Source of the DNA: Acanthopleura granulata
Taxonomy: Eukaryota > Mollusca > Polyplacophora > Chitonida > Chitonidae
Direction of reading: 5' to 3'
Length of the DNA stretch: 64,000 bases
Assembly (NCBI GenBank): GCA_016165875.1
Contig: JABBOT010000080.1
Span: 8,352,172 to 8,416,171 of the forward strand
In this document: positions 12,401-21,458 of the stretch, one piece after another
Position numbering within the stretch: the first letter of the stretch is position 1
Layout: each line of letters opens with the position of its first letter
The notes under the pieces: model-generated
Seen by the model: only the letters and a program-made list of their open reading frames with translations
Told to the model about the DNA's origin: nothing
Database searches by the model: none
Position numbers and translations under genes: made by a program

Positions 12401-14483
12401 TCTTGTTGTCATATTAGCCGAAAGAACTTTGAATGGACCAAACGGCTCACTGTTGGCAGCCATTTTGAAAAGTCTCCTAACGACCACTTGGTTTGGGTGA
12501 CATGAGCATGGGCCTCATTGAGAGCGGGTTCATCCACCTTGGGTTCCGAGGTCGGCAGTGATTTTGTTGAGTTCGGATGAACGTCAGAGTTTTATAGCAA
12601 TTTCCCGAGTCCATCTACATCGATGAACTACACGTATTGTGTCAGTGCGACCTTTGCATGATACAAGACACCATTGTGTCTGCACGTGTTTTGTTTGGTG
12701 GGAATGTGAGGTGAATTAAAGTAGGCTAGATGTACCAGAGCTTTCGGTTTGGATAAATGCCAGCTTCCATGGATTGGCCTTCGGTCGCAAGGCTTTTGAT
12801 TAACATAACATTGAAATGCCACTGAACCAGGAACTCCAGTTTTGTACAGAGTTTCCGTTGTCTGTGTGCTGAACAACATGTCGCTGGGATTTAAATCATA
12901 GTACATTGATGATCAGCATGGCTTCAACACAGATTCTCATCTGACAGTGTCATTCAAGGTGAGCTCTACTGGATACAGGTATTCTTTGACCTTGTCAGTC
13001 TGAGCAAATTGAAAGGCTTTGGAGAAGTTACAGTAAATGAAAGGAAAAAACTACTAGACTTTATTAGTCCCAAGTTCACGTAACCAACTTGCACAAACAG
13101 TTTGTCTGTTTTCATGTCAGGGCGAAATAAAACAATGGGTTATTCAAGGCTTAAAACCCATAACCGTCTTTTGGTTGCATCAACCACTCAAATTTCTTGG
13201 CCTGTTTGAGTATGGCATTGAAAAACAAGCATTATGTAAGTAAATAAATAAATGAATAAATGCTTGCTGTAAGATTTCGAGGTGAGCAAGAGCCATTGTC
13301 ACAATCAAGCTCATTGTTGTTCATATCTGTTTACAGTGATTTTGTGTCTGGTGTCATTGTTGGAGGACAAAGTGAGATTGTCACCCGCTTGCAAAGAAAA
13401 ATTACTACAGAGGAAAGAAATGTGGGAAATATTACAAAGGGTAAGAAGGAACTACAGTTATTACATGACATATTTCAATGAGATCTGTCATGCATATCAT
13501 ATCCACAGAAATTGCACTTTCTTCCCTTTTTCTTTGAATGTTTGCGCTGACCTCTGCCCGGTTTCCTCCCACCATAATGTTGGCGGCCGTCATATAAGTG
13601 AAATATTCTTGAGTACGGCGTAAAACACGAATCAAATAAATTAAAGAAATTAAAATTTTTTACTTTTTGAAAGATTTTAAAAATAGCCGATCTCAGATCA
13701 GTTGTCTGATTCATTCGTTGATGTGCCGTTCTACTGACCAAACTCACAAAGGCTGAAAGTTAAGTTTTCTAAATTTAAATGCAGTCTTCTTGTCATTAAA
13801 CTGAACAGAATTAATATGTAAACAGTATGTACAGCTGAACAGTCCCATTTATGTTTGAGTGGGAAGAGCTTTATTTAAACATCCAATTGTTTTTTGTTTT
13901 TTTCGGTTTTCAAAACAAAAAGTTGGTCGAGGTTTATGAAACTGTTCTTTTTTTTAACAGTTTACTGTATTTCACCTAAGGCAATGTGCTTTTTCGGAAG
14001 CTCATACAGGCTTTAAAATGATACTTTTGAGGCCAACACTTGATTTTTTCTGATAAGAAATTTTTCAAACTCTTCAGGAGGCTCCAGCAGGCAGAGGGAT
14101 CAATCATAAGCAAGCAAAATGCATCTCTTGAAAAATGCTAAATTTTTGCTGCAATACAATATATGCAATTTTAATAGTTTTGCACATTTGACTGTGGCAT
14201 GTAACTGTCACAGTAGAAATAGTTTCGTATGATTTCTCTACTAACATCAGGAATATACAGAAAACGATCAAATTTGCTGATTTAATTGTGTCACAATTTC
14301 CTTCAGGTTGGTCCAGAAATTATTCTGCAGCACAGAGACAGATATGTTTCTCATGCCCGCGGAATATATCTTCATGGTCTTTTGGTGGTCATAATTGTAG
14401 TTGTATTTGTTATGAGCATTTACTGTTGTCGCAAGATGAAAAAAACATTAAAATACCCTACACTGATTACTGACATAAATTAG
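350..14483 (+). CDS. GLG1: GLG1, Golgi apparatus protein 1 (C-terminal 13 exons)
   Basis: GLG1 is a type I membrane glycoprotein of the Golgi and secretory pathway, also called cysteine-rich FGF receptor or E-selectin ligand-1. It is built from tandem Cys-rich GLG1 repeats and ends in one membrane span. Exons: 350-460, 1571-1659, 2146-2260, 3901-3993, 4261-4332, 5050-5112, 5919-6042, 7368-7510, 8260-8361, 9631-9774, 11183-11303, 13337-13440, 14307-14483. All junctions agree in phase and give 485 codons plus TAG. Family hallmarks include CLSEIVRNDT, CRRQLRVELLQ, RQITQNK/DYRLNP, ACTQDVPKFC and SPACKEKLLQRKEMW, with paired Cys spaced as in the family. The vertebrate protein is near 1,180 residues, so over half is missing to the left. 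The cytoplasmic tail differs from the vertebrate one. The family assignment is strong; the exact 3' UTR end is not resolved. Confidence 0.93.
1204..1340 (-). repeat. SINE-1 copy, 5'-truncated
   Basis: Tail-first antisense match (ATTTATTTGATTGATTG, GGCCAGCATTATGG, AAACCCACGGCCATCTGCAG) in a GLG1 intron. Diverged. Confidence 0.7.
1571..1659 (+). CDS. GLG1: GLG1 visible exon 2
   Basis: Encodes KEFRFNHKFKENC and VLTFCKNKK, the start of the next Cys-rich repeat. Acceptor follows a long T tract (TTTTTTTCAG); donor GTAAGT in phase 2. Confidence 0.9.
1800..1983 (+). repeat. SINE-1 copy, 5'-truncated
   Basis: Sense body with GTCTGCCAGCAG, GGTTGTGGGTTTCC, CCCACCATAATGCTGG and an AATAAATAAGTAAAT tail. 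The head is missing. Confidence 0.75.
2146..2260 (+). CDS. GLG1: GLG1 visible exon 3
   Basis: One base completes a Lys codon, then YDVVSCLSEIVRNDT and PCRRQLRVELLQR, one of the best conserved GLG1 blocks. Donor GTGAGA, phase 0. Confidence 0.92.
2480..3620 (+). repeat. degenerate tandem array, about 29-bp unit
   Basis: About 1.1 kb of imperfect copies of a unit like TACTTTCAAACACATTTGCT plus ACATGTAAG. The first third carries a variant with CATTCAAACACATTTGCTAA. It fills most of the GLG1 intron before 3901. The repeat is old and has no long open frame. Confidence 0.75.
3901..3993 (+). CDS. GLG1: GLG1 visible exon 4
   Basis: Encodes IELDPDLKKACEADKRNFC, the typical DPxL..AC..D...FC repeat core. 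Acceptor TTTGCAG, donor GTGAGT, phase 0. Confidence 0.92.
4261..4332 (+). CDS. GLG1: GLG1 visible exon 5
   Basis: 24 codons with VIECLKKHQKKLSRSCKK, the second half of the repeat. Acceptor TTGCTTAG, donor GTTAGT, phase 0. Confidence 0.9.
5050..5112 (+). CDS. GLG1: GLG1 visible exon 6
   Basis: Only 21 codons (VDEVEKGADYVLMNNCKKMIK region). A MITE begins 18 bases after the donor GTAAGA. Confidence 0.87.
5131..5352 (+). mobile_element. MITE-A copy
   Basis: Ends in inverted repeats: left TTAAATGATCAAAAATTTT (diverged), right AAGTTTTAGGTCATTCAGGG. The core shares GGGATATCATCC and AGAACTCTCAGAATC with the other copies. It lies directly downstream of a GLG1 donor. Confidence 0.65.
5531..5742 (+). 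mobile_element. MITE-A copy
   Basis: Right end GAATTTTAGGTCATTTAGGG and the same core (AGGATACCACCTAAACAAAC, AGAACTCCCAGAATC) as the copy 180 bases upstream. The left end is eroded. Confidence 0.65.
5919..6042 (+). CDS. GLG1: GLG1 visible exon 7
   Basis: Encodes QILDCLKQHQTEEGFDQRC and ends with ERQITQNK. Donor GTCAGT in phase 1, completed as Asp by the next exon. Confidence 0.9.
6139..6994 (+). repeat. 47-bp minisatellite, about 18 copies
   Basis: The unit begins GTTTCTGGGCCTTGGCCAGG, then GAATTTGTAGATTTTCCAGC and TGTCACT. It contains the near-palindrome GGCCTTGGCC. Three tail variants (TTCCAGCTG, TGGCAGAGG, GCCCGCAG) are interleaved. It lies in the GLG1 intron between exons 7 and 8; the overlapping short ORFs are artefacts. 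Confidence 0.95.
7204..7332 (+). repeat. short SINE-like copy with tRNA-like head
   Basis: Starts GGGGCTTCCGTGGTAGAGGG and GTTAGCATGCTAGCGC, then a short body with CACGTCCAGCTCATGTTGGC, ending AGTAAATAAATAAATAAATA. The whole Nin-DC-like 3' part of the long copies is absent, so this may be a deleted or distinct subfamily. Confidence 0.7.
7368..7510 (+). CDS. GLG1: GLG1 visible exon 8
   Basis: Encodes DYRLNPQLKQACTQDVPKFC then VIACLKKQF, matching the vertebrate repeat closely. Acceptor TTTTGCAG lies about 35 bases after a SINE-like copy. Confidence 0.93.
8084..8115 (+). mobile_element. fragment of MITE-B terminus
   Basis: GGTAGTGTAGCTCCGAAAAA matches the terminal repeat of the foldback elements at 19391 and 45569. 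Only one end is visible. Confidence 0.4.
8260..8361 (+). CDS. GLG1: GLG1 visible exon 9
   Basis: Encodes LSLKCEGYIREVM and ALDYRQDPVLAEACKDM, the repeat junction. Acceptor GCATTACAG, donor GTAAAT, phase 0. Confidence 0.9.
9327..9598 (-). repeat. SINE-1 copy, near full length
   Basis: Antisense copy running from the TTTATTTATTTGATTGG tail through GGCCAGCATTATGGTGTGAG to a degenerate tRNA-like head (CACACTAACCACTTTGACC). It ends about 35 bases before GLG1 exon 10. Confidence 0.8.
9631..9774 (+). CDS. GLG1: GLG1 visible exon 10
   Basis: 48 codons with an acidic stretch and GGVEECLKKQLKQN...ESC. Acceptor TTACCTCAG sits 35 bases after an antisense SINE; donor GTGAGG. Confidence 0.9.
9901..10325 (+). 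mobile_element. MITE-A copy with internal insertion
   Basis: Left end TAAATGACCTAAAATTTTTC, right end CAACTTTTAGGTCATTTGGG, and core GGATATCATCCTACCTTTTA. About 225 bases of AT-rich sequence with an ATT microsatellite (10238-10265) interrupt it. The 185-codon open frame starting here is not coding-like. Confidence 0.7.
10675..10880 (-). mobile_element. MITE-A copy, opposite orientation
   Basis: Contains AAATGACCTAAAATTCGCCC, AATTCTGAGAGTTCTGTTGA and GAAAGGTGTTTTGAGG. This orientation matches the copy that hosts the 39-bp array at 35588. Confidence 0.7.
11183..11303 (+). CDS. GLG1: GLG1 visible exon 11
   Basis: Encodes DIHLDPLLHSVCVSDIRHHC and VPGQGQ, the penultimate Cys-rich repeat. Donor GTGAGT in phase 1. 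Confidence 0.92.
12880..13225 (-). mobile_element. possible degenerate retroelement (Gypsy-like pol) trace
   Basis: On the minus strand short stretches resemble the thumb/RNase H join of a Gypsy-type pol (FNAILKQAKKFEWLMQ, then PDMKTDKLFVQ in another frame). Stops and frameshifts are frequent. This is weak similarity from memory and may be chance. Confidence 0.25.
13337..13440 (+). CDS. GLG1: GLG1 visible exon 12
   Basis: Encodes ILCLVSLLEDKVRLSPACKE and RKEMWEILQR, the last Cys-rich repeat before the membrane span. Acceptor TGTTTACAG, donor GTAAGA. Confidence 0.9.
13549..13652 (+). repeat. SINE-1 3' fragment
   Basis: Only the conserved 3' part: GCCCGGTTTCCTCCCACC through GTGAAATATTCTTGAGTACG and AATCAAATAAATT. 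It lies just after GLG1 exon 12. Confidence 0.8.
13963..14160 (+). mobile_element. MITE-C copy
   Basis: Starts ACTGTATTTCACCTAAGG, with core TTTAAAATGATACTTTTGAG, and ends near GCTGCAATACA. Homologous to 56468-56692 and, inverted, to 47258-47476. Confidence 0.6.
14307..14483 (+). CDS. GLG1: GLG1 last exon: transmembrane segment and tail
   Basis: 58 codons and a TAG stop. Residues about 451-467 of the fragment (GLLVVIIVVVFVMSIYC) form one hydrophobic span. It is followed by a basic stop-transfer CCRKMKKT and a short tail with KYPTL. Acceptor TTCCTTCAG, phase 0. Confidence 0.9.
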   Translation, partial: VGPEIILQHRDRYVSHARGIYLHGLLVVIIVVVFVMSIYCCRKMKKTLKYPTLITDIN

Positions 14484-15283
14484 CTGATGTCTGAAAAAGT
14501 TAGCTGGTTGTGTTGGAAGAGGCAATTGGGCGAGGAGTTTATTGTATGAAACGGAGTGAGATAGATGGTACATCAGTGGTAACATTGTTGTCCTCTGAAT
14601 GAATTGGCTGGTAGACATCCCAACAGAAAGCCATGTTACATATACATATGTATGTATATAATCTGAATACAAAGATGTAGAAACTGCGGTCGAAACACAC
14701 TGATGTAGGGAATCGGGAAAAAAATACAATGGTGTAGAAAATCAGGAAAGGTTAAATTGTTTATTATGTTATTATCTTGTACATCAAAAAATTTATACTT
14801 ATGTATATATACGTGTATGTGTGGATATATATCATATGTTCTGATGTTTAATATTGCATGTTTTTTTCTTTTTGCGTCATAATGACATAATGAGTGGCTA
14901 ATTTTTATCATGATCTTTTTTTTTTTTCGGAGAAGAAAAAATATTGAAGAAAAAAAAATATTTTACATTGTTTACATGGTCATGTTTTATCTTACATGTG
15001 GACGACGCCATCATGCAGGTTAAAGTAAATTTTGTCCATCACGAAGTTACTCATTTAGCCTGGTATTGCATTTATGCAAAATTATGGTCATTTTTGGATG
15101 TTTTTTCTTTCAAAATGGTTGGTTATTGTAAATTGAAACTGGGCACATTACCTAGACAAGTTACTGACCAAATTTGTGTTTTTTGACCCTATGGTCCTTC
15201 AACAAAATTGTGGCTGTTTTTTTGTCCTTTTGTGAACTTTGACGTTATTATGCTCATCTGAATACAATTATGAAACCAGTATG
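14484..15283. other. GLG1 3' flank, probable 3' UTR
   Basis: AT-rich sequence after the GLG1 stop with several long A or T runs and no recognisable exon. No canonical AATAAA site stands out before the next SINE, so the transcript end is unresolved. Confidence 0.5.
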
Positions 15284-15556
15284 GGGGCCTCCGTGGCTCA
15301 GATGGTTAGCATGCTAGTTCAGCGCAATGACCCAGGAGCCTCTTACCAATGTGGTCGCTGTGAATTCATATCCAGCTCATCCTGGCTTCCTCTCCGGCCG
15401 TACCTAAGAAGATCTGCAAGCAACCTGCGGATGGCTGTGGGTTTCCCCCAGGCTCTGCCAGGTTTCCTCCCACCATAATGCAGGCTGCCATCGTATAAGT
15501 GAAGTATTCTTGAGTACGGCATAAAACACAGGGTCAAATAAATAAATAAATCAAAC
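15284..15556 (+). repeat. SINE-1, full-length reference copy
   Basis: About 270 bp. The tRNA-like head (GGGGGCCTCCGTGGCTCAGA, GGTTAGCATGCTAG) has an A-box-like and a degenerate B-box-like part (GAATTCATATCC). The body follows (AGCTCATCCTGGCTTCCTCT, AACCTGCGGATGGCTGTGGG), then a conserved 3' domain (GGTTTCCTCCCACCATAATG, GTATTCTTGAGTACGGCATA) and an AAATAAATAAATAAAT tail. The 3' domain resembles the deeply conserved Nin-DC SINE domain described in Metazoa, as I remember it. Confidence 0.88.
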
Positions 15557-15739
15557 CAGTATGGGATATATACTGCAAAAGCAATATTTGCAGAATGTTT
15601 ATTTGACAAAGATTAGACTACATACTGTTTGCCTCTATACTCTTATCCATTTCTAAATTGTACAAATACTGACTTCCAAATTGGGTTTGTGCAGCATAAT
15701 TTGCTATGATAGGTAATAGGTTTTACCTGTAAATGATGG

Positions 15740-15895
15740 TGGGTTTCTACGTGGTCTCAACCTGGTTTCCTGCCACCATAATTCTGGCTGTTGTGGTCTA
15801 AGTTTATCACATGTATTCTTGTGTACGGCTTGAAACACTCACCCAGCTTGAAACACCCACCAGCTATATAAATATACAAATAAGTAAAACACGAA
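15740..15895 (+). repeat. SINE-1 3' fragment
   Basis: Diverged sense copy with CTGGTTTCCTGCCACCATAA and TGTATTCTTGTGTACGGC. The AAACAC segment is tandemly duplicated. Confidence 0.6.
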
Positions 15896-17055
15896 GTACA
15901 CTGATCAAGGAGCCTATTAGATTGCAGAACCAATTAATTGTATAATTTTTCATTTGTATATACATTTTTACGATTATGTATAGTACATATTTTGGATATG
16001 GTGCTAAAAAAGTTATACCCTCTTTCAGCTGTAAATGTCTACTCTGGTGTTTTTGAATTCACATGAAATGTGTCTTTATAATGTGTCTTGTAAATGTTTT
16101 CTTGTAAAGTGATACATATGATGTCATTTCTTTAAAGAATCTGCCTTACAAGGAATCTCATCTAGTCTTGAAGTCTTTGTTCCATCACTGAATTTTGTTG
16201 AAAGTTTTTCACAATCTTGAAAGTCTTTGAAAAGGGTTTTATTTTGGTAAATTCTTGAATGTATTTAAATTTTCAATGCTAAATGTCATATTGCATTATG
16301 CTTGAAATGATTGATGAAAATGGTATCAGAATACTGTCCATCACTTTCTTTTTATTCTCTTCAAAGCACTTGAAAAACTTTTTCTTTTAGGTCTGTTCTT
16401 ACAATGAATATCTGAAGTCAATGTACCCATATATGTACATGTTTTAATATCATTAATTATGATTCTGAAGAACCTTTTTATGCATTTGTTAACGGAAAAG
16501 TATTTTAGATGTTCTAATGTGCACCGGTGATAAATTAATTTCTGTCTGTAGGTTTAGGCTATGATATTTTTAAATGGTTCATTGTAATCGATTAATGAGC
16601 ATTGGGTGATACAGGATTTAATATGTGATTCGTCCAGTAACAAATTTGTTTGTCATTGTCATTATGTATTATGTTTTTATTATAAAAAGTGGGGGAAAAT
16701 GCAGCTGAAGTTTAAGGAGTAATTATGACTTTTCAACGCTATGACAACATTCAGTGCTTCTGAGATTCATAATACGCATACAAAGTTGGGAAAATGACAG
16801 TTTATTCATTTTACTGCTATGTGATATCGCGATGATCATTTGTAATTGTGTGAACAGATTATTAGTGTGTTTTTGTCCGCGTTTTGAAACATCTGTGCTT
16901 ATGTTTGTTGAATAATACACTAAAAAATGGTAACATGTTAAGGTGAATTTAAGAACATTCAACATTTTAACACACTCCTCTTTACTGAGATTCATAATTT
17001 GCGAAAACATAATTCATGGGTTCATGACATCTTACTCATTTCATTTTTATGTGGT
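15896..17055. other. intergenic AT-rich stretch
   Basis: No gene, tandem repeat or conserved element is recognisable on either strand. The only open frames are short and AT-biased. Confidence 0.5.
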
Positions 17056-17190
17056 TGACAGCAACCTGGGGATGGTCGTAGGTTTCCCCCGGGCTCTGCC
17101 CGGTTTCCTCTCACCATAATATGTGCCGTCGTTGTATAAGTGAAATATACTTAAGTAGGGCGTTAAACACCAATCAAATGAAATCAAATC
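17056..17190 (+). repeat. SINE-1 3' fragment
   Basis: Sense copy from GACAGCAACCTGGGGATGG to AACACCAATCAAATGAAATC. The head is missing. Confidence 0.8.
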
Positions 17191-17699
17191 AATTTTATGT
17201 AGTTTTATGTTTATCATGTATAATTTGATATAAGTAGATTCTGGGTGTGTTTTGTGTGATGTTTTCAAACATGTTTGTTTATCTTTGTGGAATAAAAATC
17301 TGTTCAAGAAATCTTTGTGGTGGTGGTCTCGAATTTACCAATGTATGTTTCAGCTGTATTTGAGAATTGACAGCTGAGGATCGGTTCCTGCAACCATCGT
17401 TCTATGATCACAGGTGCACAAAGACCTGAACTTAAATTGTTAATTGACAAATGAGCCGGATTTCACCGTGATTTCGTGTGACCATTAGCTGTCTGTGAGA
17501 CGCTCTATGTTATGATCTTTTAAGGAACAAAGATGATGTTGACCACAAGCTCTAAGCTTGCCGTTGTGGTCCGCTCCTATATACGAACAACTCTTACGTC
17601 GTGTCACGCAATTGAAGTCATGTTAACTGAATTAAAGCAAACAGGCCATACTTTATGTTAGTCATAAAACTGGAGAGTTTCGTGGTCGATAACATAGCG
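17191..17699. other. intergenic, no feature seen
   Basis: No coding similarity or repeat is recognised between the SINE fragment and the pseudoexon. An AATAAA at about 17291 has no gene clearly attached to it. Confidence 0.4.
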
Positions 17700-17965
17700 C
17701 AAATAATCTCGCTTGTATGTGTAACTGCATTAATATTGTGGAGATAAGATATATTGCGATCGAAGTAGGCTCCAAAAGAGTTCTGATGAAAGCCATTCCA
17801 CTTGCAGACATGCCCCATGGCCTTTTCTTGCTCTGGCGGATCAGAGTTATACCAATTAACGTAATTGTCCCCAACAGACCAATGATAAAACAAGCTGGAA
17901 TTTGGGAGGACGTAAGCCAATCAGTGCTTTATAGGAATGGCACATGCGTCACGGGTGATATTTTG
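17700..17965 (-). pseudogene. decayed inverted copy of the GWFEF-domain exon
   Basis: Read on the minus strand this matches the + exon at 23245-23455: [13 protein letters not shown], a stop, LAYVLPNSS, then [14 protein letters not shown]. Substitutions between the two copies fall largely at third codon positions (TGC/TGT, GCT/GCC, TTC/TTT, GTC/GTT, GGA/GGG), so both once coded. In this copy CGA has become TGA. No neighbouring exon of the same domain is visible on the minus strand, so it is an isolated paralogous pseudoexon, 5.3 kb away and inverted. Confidence 0.72.
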
Positions 17966-18274
17966 TGAATGATGAAATAAAAGTACACCATATTTTACAC
18001 TGAGTTATTATATGGAAAGCGATGCATGCAGGGATAAAGCGAGGGTTTTAACAATTTAATAGAATAAAAATATGACTTAGTTTATGAAGTTTGTTTCCTT
18101 GGTGGTAATTGTGTTGAACAGTGTTTTAAAGAAATGGTCATGCGATTTATACTGATCCGCAACGTACGTTAGGATGAACGGCTGATGTATTAAGAATGTA
18201 TGTATCGACCAATAGATTTGGAGCGTGGACGTGTAAATAAATCCACGTAAATCATAACACCTATTGCTAAGGCA

Positions 18275-18489
18275 GTCTTTGGGAGCCTTTCATCAATGCG
18301 GTCACTTTGAGTTCAAGTCAAGCTTTGGCTGCCTTCTTGAAGGGAAGGTCTGCCATTCAGCAACCTGCGGATATTCGTGGGTTTCCCTCAGCCTCTGCCC
18401 GATTTCCGCTCACAGATAATCATGCCCGCCGTCATACAAGTGAAATATTCTTGAGTAGGCCATAAAACATCAATCAAATAAATAAACCA
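18275..18489 (+). repeat. SINE-1 copy, head mostly lost
   Basis: Begins near the B-box part (TTTGAGTTCAAGTCAAGC), continues through GCAACCTGCGGATATTCG, and ends CAATCAAATAAATAAACC. Confidence 0.8.
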
Positions 18490-18524
18490 AGGCAATCAAA
18501 CTACATGGACAGAAAAATGGTTAT

Positions 18525-18612
18525 AAGTATCACCAAAAAAGCGGTGATCAGCTCATCGCCAAAAAATGATTGGTGATGGCTGTAAATTGTGAGGCCTGAT
18601 CATCATTTTACG
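18525..18612. repeat. palindrome-rich fragment related to the 73-bp array
   Basis: AGTATCACCAAAAAAGCGGT and CATCGCCAAAAAATGATTGG show the same ATCACC...GGTGAT symmetry as the array at 20653. Confidence 0.45.
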
Positions 18613-19390
18613 TTTCACAACTTCCTGGTAGTCTTCTCTATTAACTCTGGGCAGACCACAAACTCCCTGTTCAGTATGCCTCAGTACTTGTCTCAATGAG
18701 AGTTATACTGAATATCTTGTTTGTAGTGCAGTGTCGGTACCACCAGCGGAGCGTCGCTCGTGAAGGCAGTTCGACATATCATAAGGCCATCCGCGGCAAC
18801 TTGGATATCCTTTATGTCTGAACTCTCCCGATGACATAACCATAAACTTTGTCGATAGGCAGCGTGGTAGAAATTAGTAGAAATACTAATTAAAATGTTA
18901 GTATTTTTGGAGCAATGTAATCACGAAACACAGAGTAGTGTGTTTAGTTCAGTTGCACAGTGCAGGAGATATCTTGCAGGCAAGAAGCAACCGCTTAGAA
19001 ATGGTTAAAAATGGTTAAACTGACAGGCTAGAAGGTATCAACCTGTTATCTGTTTTTAATGAACTGTTTGAAAAAAGTCTGAAACCAAATATGGTAGTGA
19101 TGTCCCATAGTCGCATAAAAACGGTAGATACAATAATCAAAACATGATCAAAGGGACAAACTGATGAACAGATTGCAAAATCTAACCAGTCTTTCAGCTA
19201 GGTCCACGAACGAAATCTTGGAACCAAATATGGTTAAATTCTATCGAGCAGAAGATCTTAAAAAAATAATCTGGGCACCAAACTACACTTACCATTCAAT
19301 CCCTAGCTCTGACAGCATTCAGTATATAATCCATGTTCATGTATACATCCAAATCCTGTAGTGCCATTAATGAGTTTTACGTAATACACG
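18613..19390. other. intergenic, no feature seen
   Basis: No exon, RNA gene or repeat family is recognisable in this stretch. Confidence 0.4.
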
Positions 19391-19523
19391 GGTAGTGTAA
19401 CGCCGAAAAACAAGACTTGACAGGAGAATGACTCCTGATGATGACAACAAAAAAAATAAAAAAATAAAAAATGCCGAAATATTGAGTCACAATGACGTCT
19501 TCGTTTTTCAGAGTTACATTACT
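19391..19523. mobile_element. MITE-B foldback element
   Basis: Left end GGGTAGTGTAACGCCGAAAA and right end CGTTTTTCAGAGTTACATTA are inverted copies. The right arm is better preserved (TTGAGTCACAATGACGTC). Related to 45569-45698. Confidence 0.65.
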
Positions 19524-19949
19524 CGTGTATTATGTATCTTTTCCCACCGTCTCACACTGACCTGCCAGGGTAACACCTTGTCAATAGATGATTTAGCGAG
19601 CGCCACGCAGTGGCAGCGTGGTGTAGGGAAGGGTTGGTGAAGGGTTGGAGCTTTAACATTAGCCTGGGAGGCGTACTACACGTAAGTTCTGTATGATCTA
19701 GCCACATGTATGTAGGCCTACCTTTTGCATTTCCACTTGTAAGTTATTCTAAAGAATTCAGAAGCACATCTGCTGCCTCGTAAGTATAGAATACTGCAGA
19801 ATACTTCATTTTTAAACCTTATGATAACCACACGTCTTATAGTCACTTATACAAACACCAAATAGCGGAGAATATTACGCTATTTCTGCATAAATGTAGA
19901 TTCGCATTAACCATTACAAACAGTACTTCTCGCACCTCTTTCTATTCTC

Positions 19950-20062
19950 TGTGTTCGCACGACATAACAATTATCTCTGTTGTCGACATCTTTATTATGT
20001 CGTGCGCACGAGATCTTCATTAGGTCGTGCTCACGAGATAATTATGCCTTTCTATTGGCCAA
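19950..20062. repeat. palindromic repeat with CGTGCGCACGA core
   Basis: Alternating GCACGACATAA, TTATGTCGTGCGCACGAGAT and GGTCGTGCTCACGAGATAAT can pair with one another over about 100 bp. It looks like a small foldback element. A CA microsatellite follows at about 20103-20135. Confidence 0.55.
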
Positions 20063-20652
20063 TTACTAGTATCTGGAGAGCACGACTCGTGAAGACCTCG
20101 TGCACACACACACACACACACATACACACACACACGGGAAAATTTAAATACTTTATACTATATATTTTTCTTTTGTGGCATGTCACCTTTACGGCTCCGT
20201 ACAATATGCATTAAAGCCCTGCCCTGTGCTTTGATAAGAGATTACTGATCGCGGATATAATTCCAGGTTCGTTAATCAACCTATGTTACAGAGAAGACTA
20301 ACTATAAAGCCACCCCTCGCAACAGCAAAGGTTGTCCTTCGCTGTTCTGTATGCAAGGTGATATACAAATACGTCATATATCTTGTATATATACATGCAA
20401 GTGTTACTGTAAATATTTCACTTTACAAGTTTAGTACTATGAAGTATTTGTTGAATGAGAAGCACAGTCTTATGACTGACAGAAATCTATGTATCTGTAT
20501 ATACAGTATTACCACTTTCAGAAAATTTAGACACATGAATATACACATGCACATTCCGAAAATAGCACAGTTATAGGTATAGACCTGTCTGTGTCATTGC
20601 CCATGAATAGTGATGACATGTTTTGACTTGGGTAAAGTTGGACCATCCTTTA

Positions 20653-20868
20653 GGCCATCACTATTTCTCATCACCAGTAAATGGCGATGACATAACCTCA
20701 TCAACAATAAATAGTGATGAGGCTAGGCCATCACCATTTCTGATGACTAATAAATTGTGATGGCGTAACCCATCTCCAATAAATGGTGATGGGATTGATC
20801 ATCACCATTTCTCTTCACCAATTACTGTTGATGAAAGCAGCCCATCGCCACTTTTCTGGCTGTGTAAG
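20653..20868 (+). repeat. 73-bp tandem array with internal palindromes, about 3 copies
   Basis: Units start at 20653, 20726 and about 20799 with GGCCATCACYATTTCT. Each contains CCATCAC...GTGATGG pairs separated by ATTTCT or AATAAAT. A decayed unit precedes it from about 20580. No coding potential. Confidence 0.7.
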
Positions 20869-21458
20869 GTACTTTCTGGCTCAGAGTATTCATGCTGACT
20901 ATCCTTAAGGTACTTACGTTTTTTTAACACTTGCTACAAGACTAGGGAACTCCAGAGGAAATTATATATTTACCGCATGGATTCGAGAAGGCAAACACAA
21001 CCGGGCAAACTTTTGTGAACATTTCTAAGACCATTACAAGAACTTATCCTGTTTTGCATATGTACATGTAAAACATTTGCACGGTGTCAAATGTATGAAT
21101 TCTTAGCAACTCAAACGGCACAAAAACGCACCCACATTAGATTGGTTGTCTCTGTTCATTGCACCATGCCTTACAGAGTCATTGTCTCTGCCCTATATGT
21201 TAACAATGGTTGGAATTGCAAACAGTTGCAATAGCGGTAAACGTCTGTTATATATATCAAGCTCTTATTGGAAGAATCCAACTGAAACTGTCGAGGTGAG
21301 AAACGCGACTCGGAAACCCAAATATTTATTTGTACCCGCGCAATGAAATCGATTTCCGATAAAATGCTAAAGCAGGATCTGATGCAAAGTATAACATGGG
21401 CAATTTTCAACTTAAAAGGTAATAGTAAAAAACAAGCGAGTATGAGTTTAGGTTCAAA
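20869..21458. other. intergenic, possibly containing the missing 5' exon of the next gene
   Basis: No signal-peptide exon could be fixed. A good donor-like GAG/GTGAGA lies at 21296, but the phase needed by the next exon puts a stop in frame. Confidence 0.35.

Noticed and set aside
12628..12906. 92-codon minus-strand frame in a GLG1 intron
   Set aside because: Possibly part of a decayed retroelement with 12880-13225, but no diagnostic motif could be placed with confidence.
15284..15360. tRNA gene
   Set aside because: The tRNA-like heads of SINEs do not form a proper cloverleaf and are followed by the SINE body.
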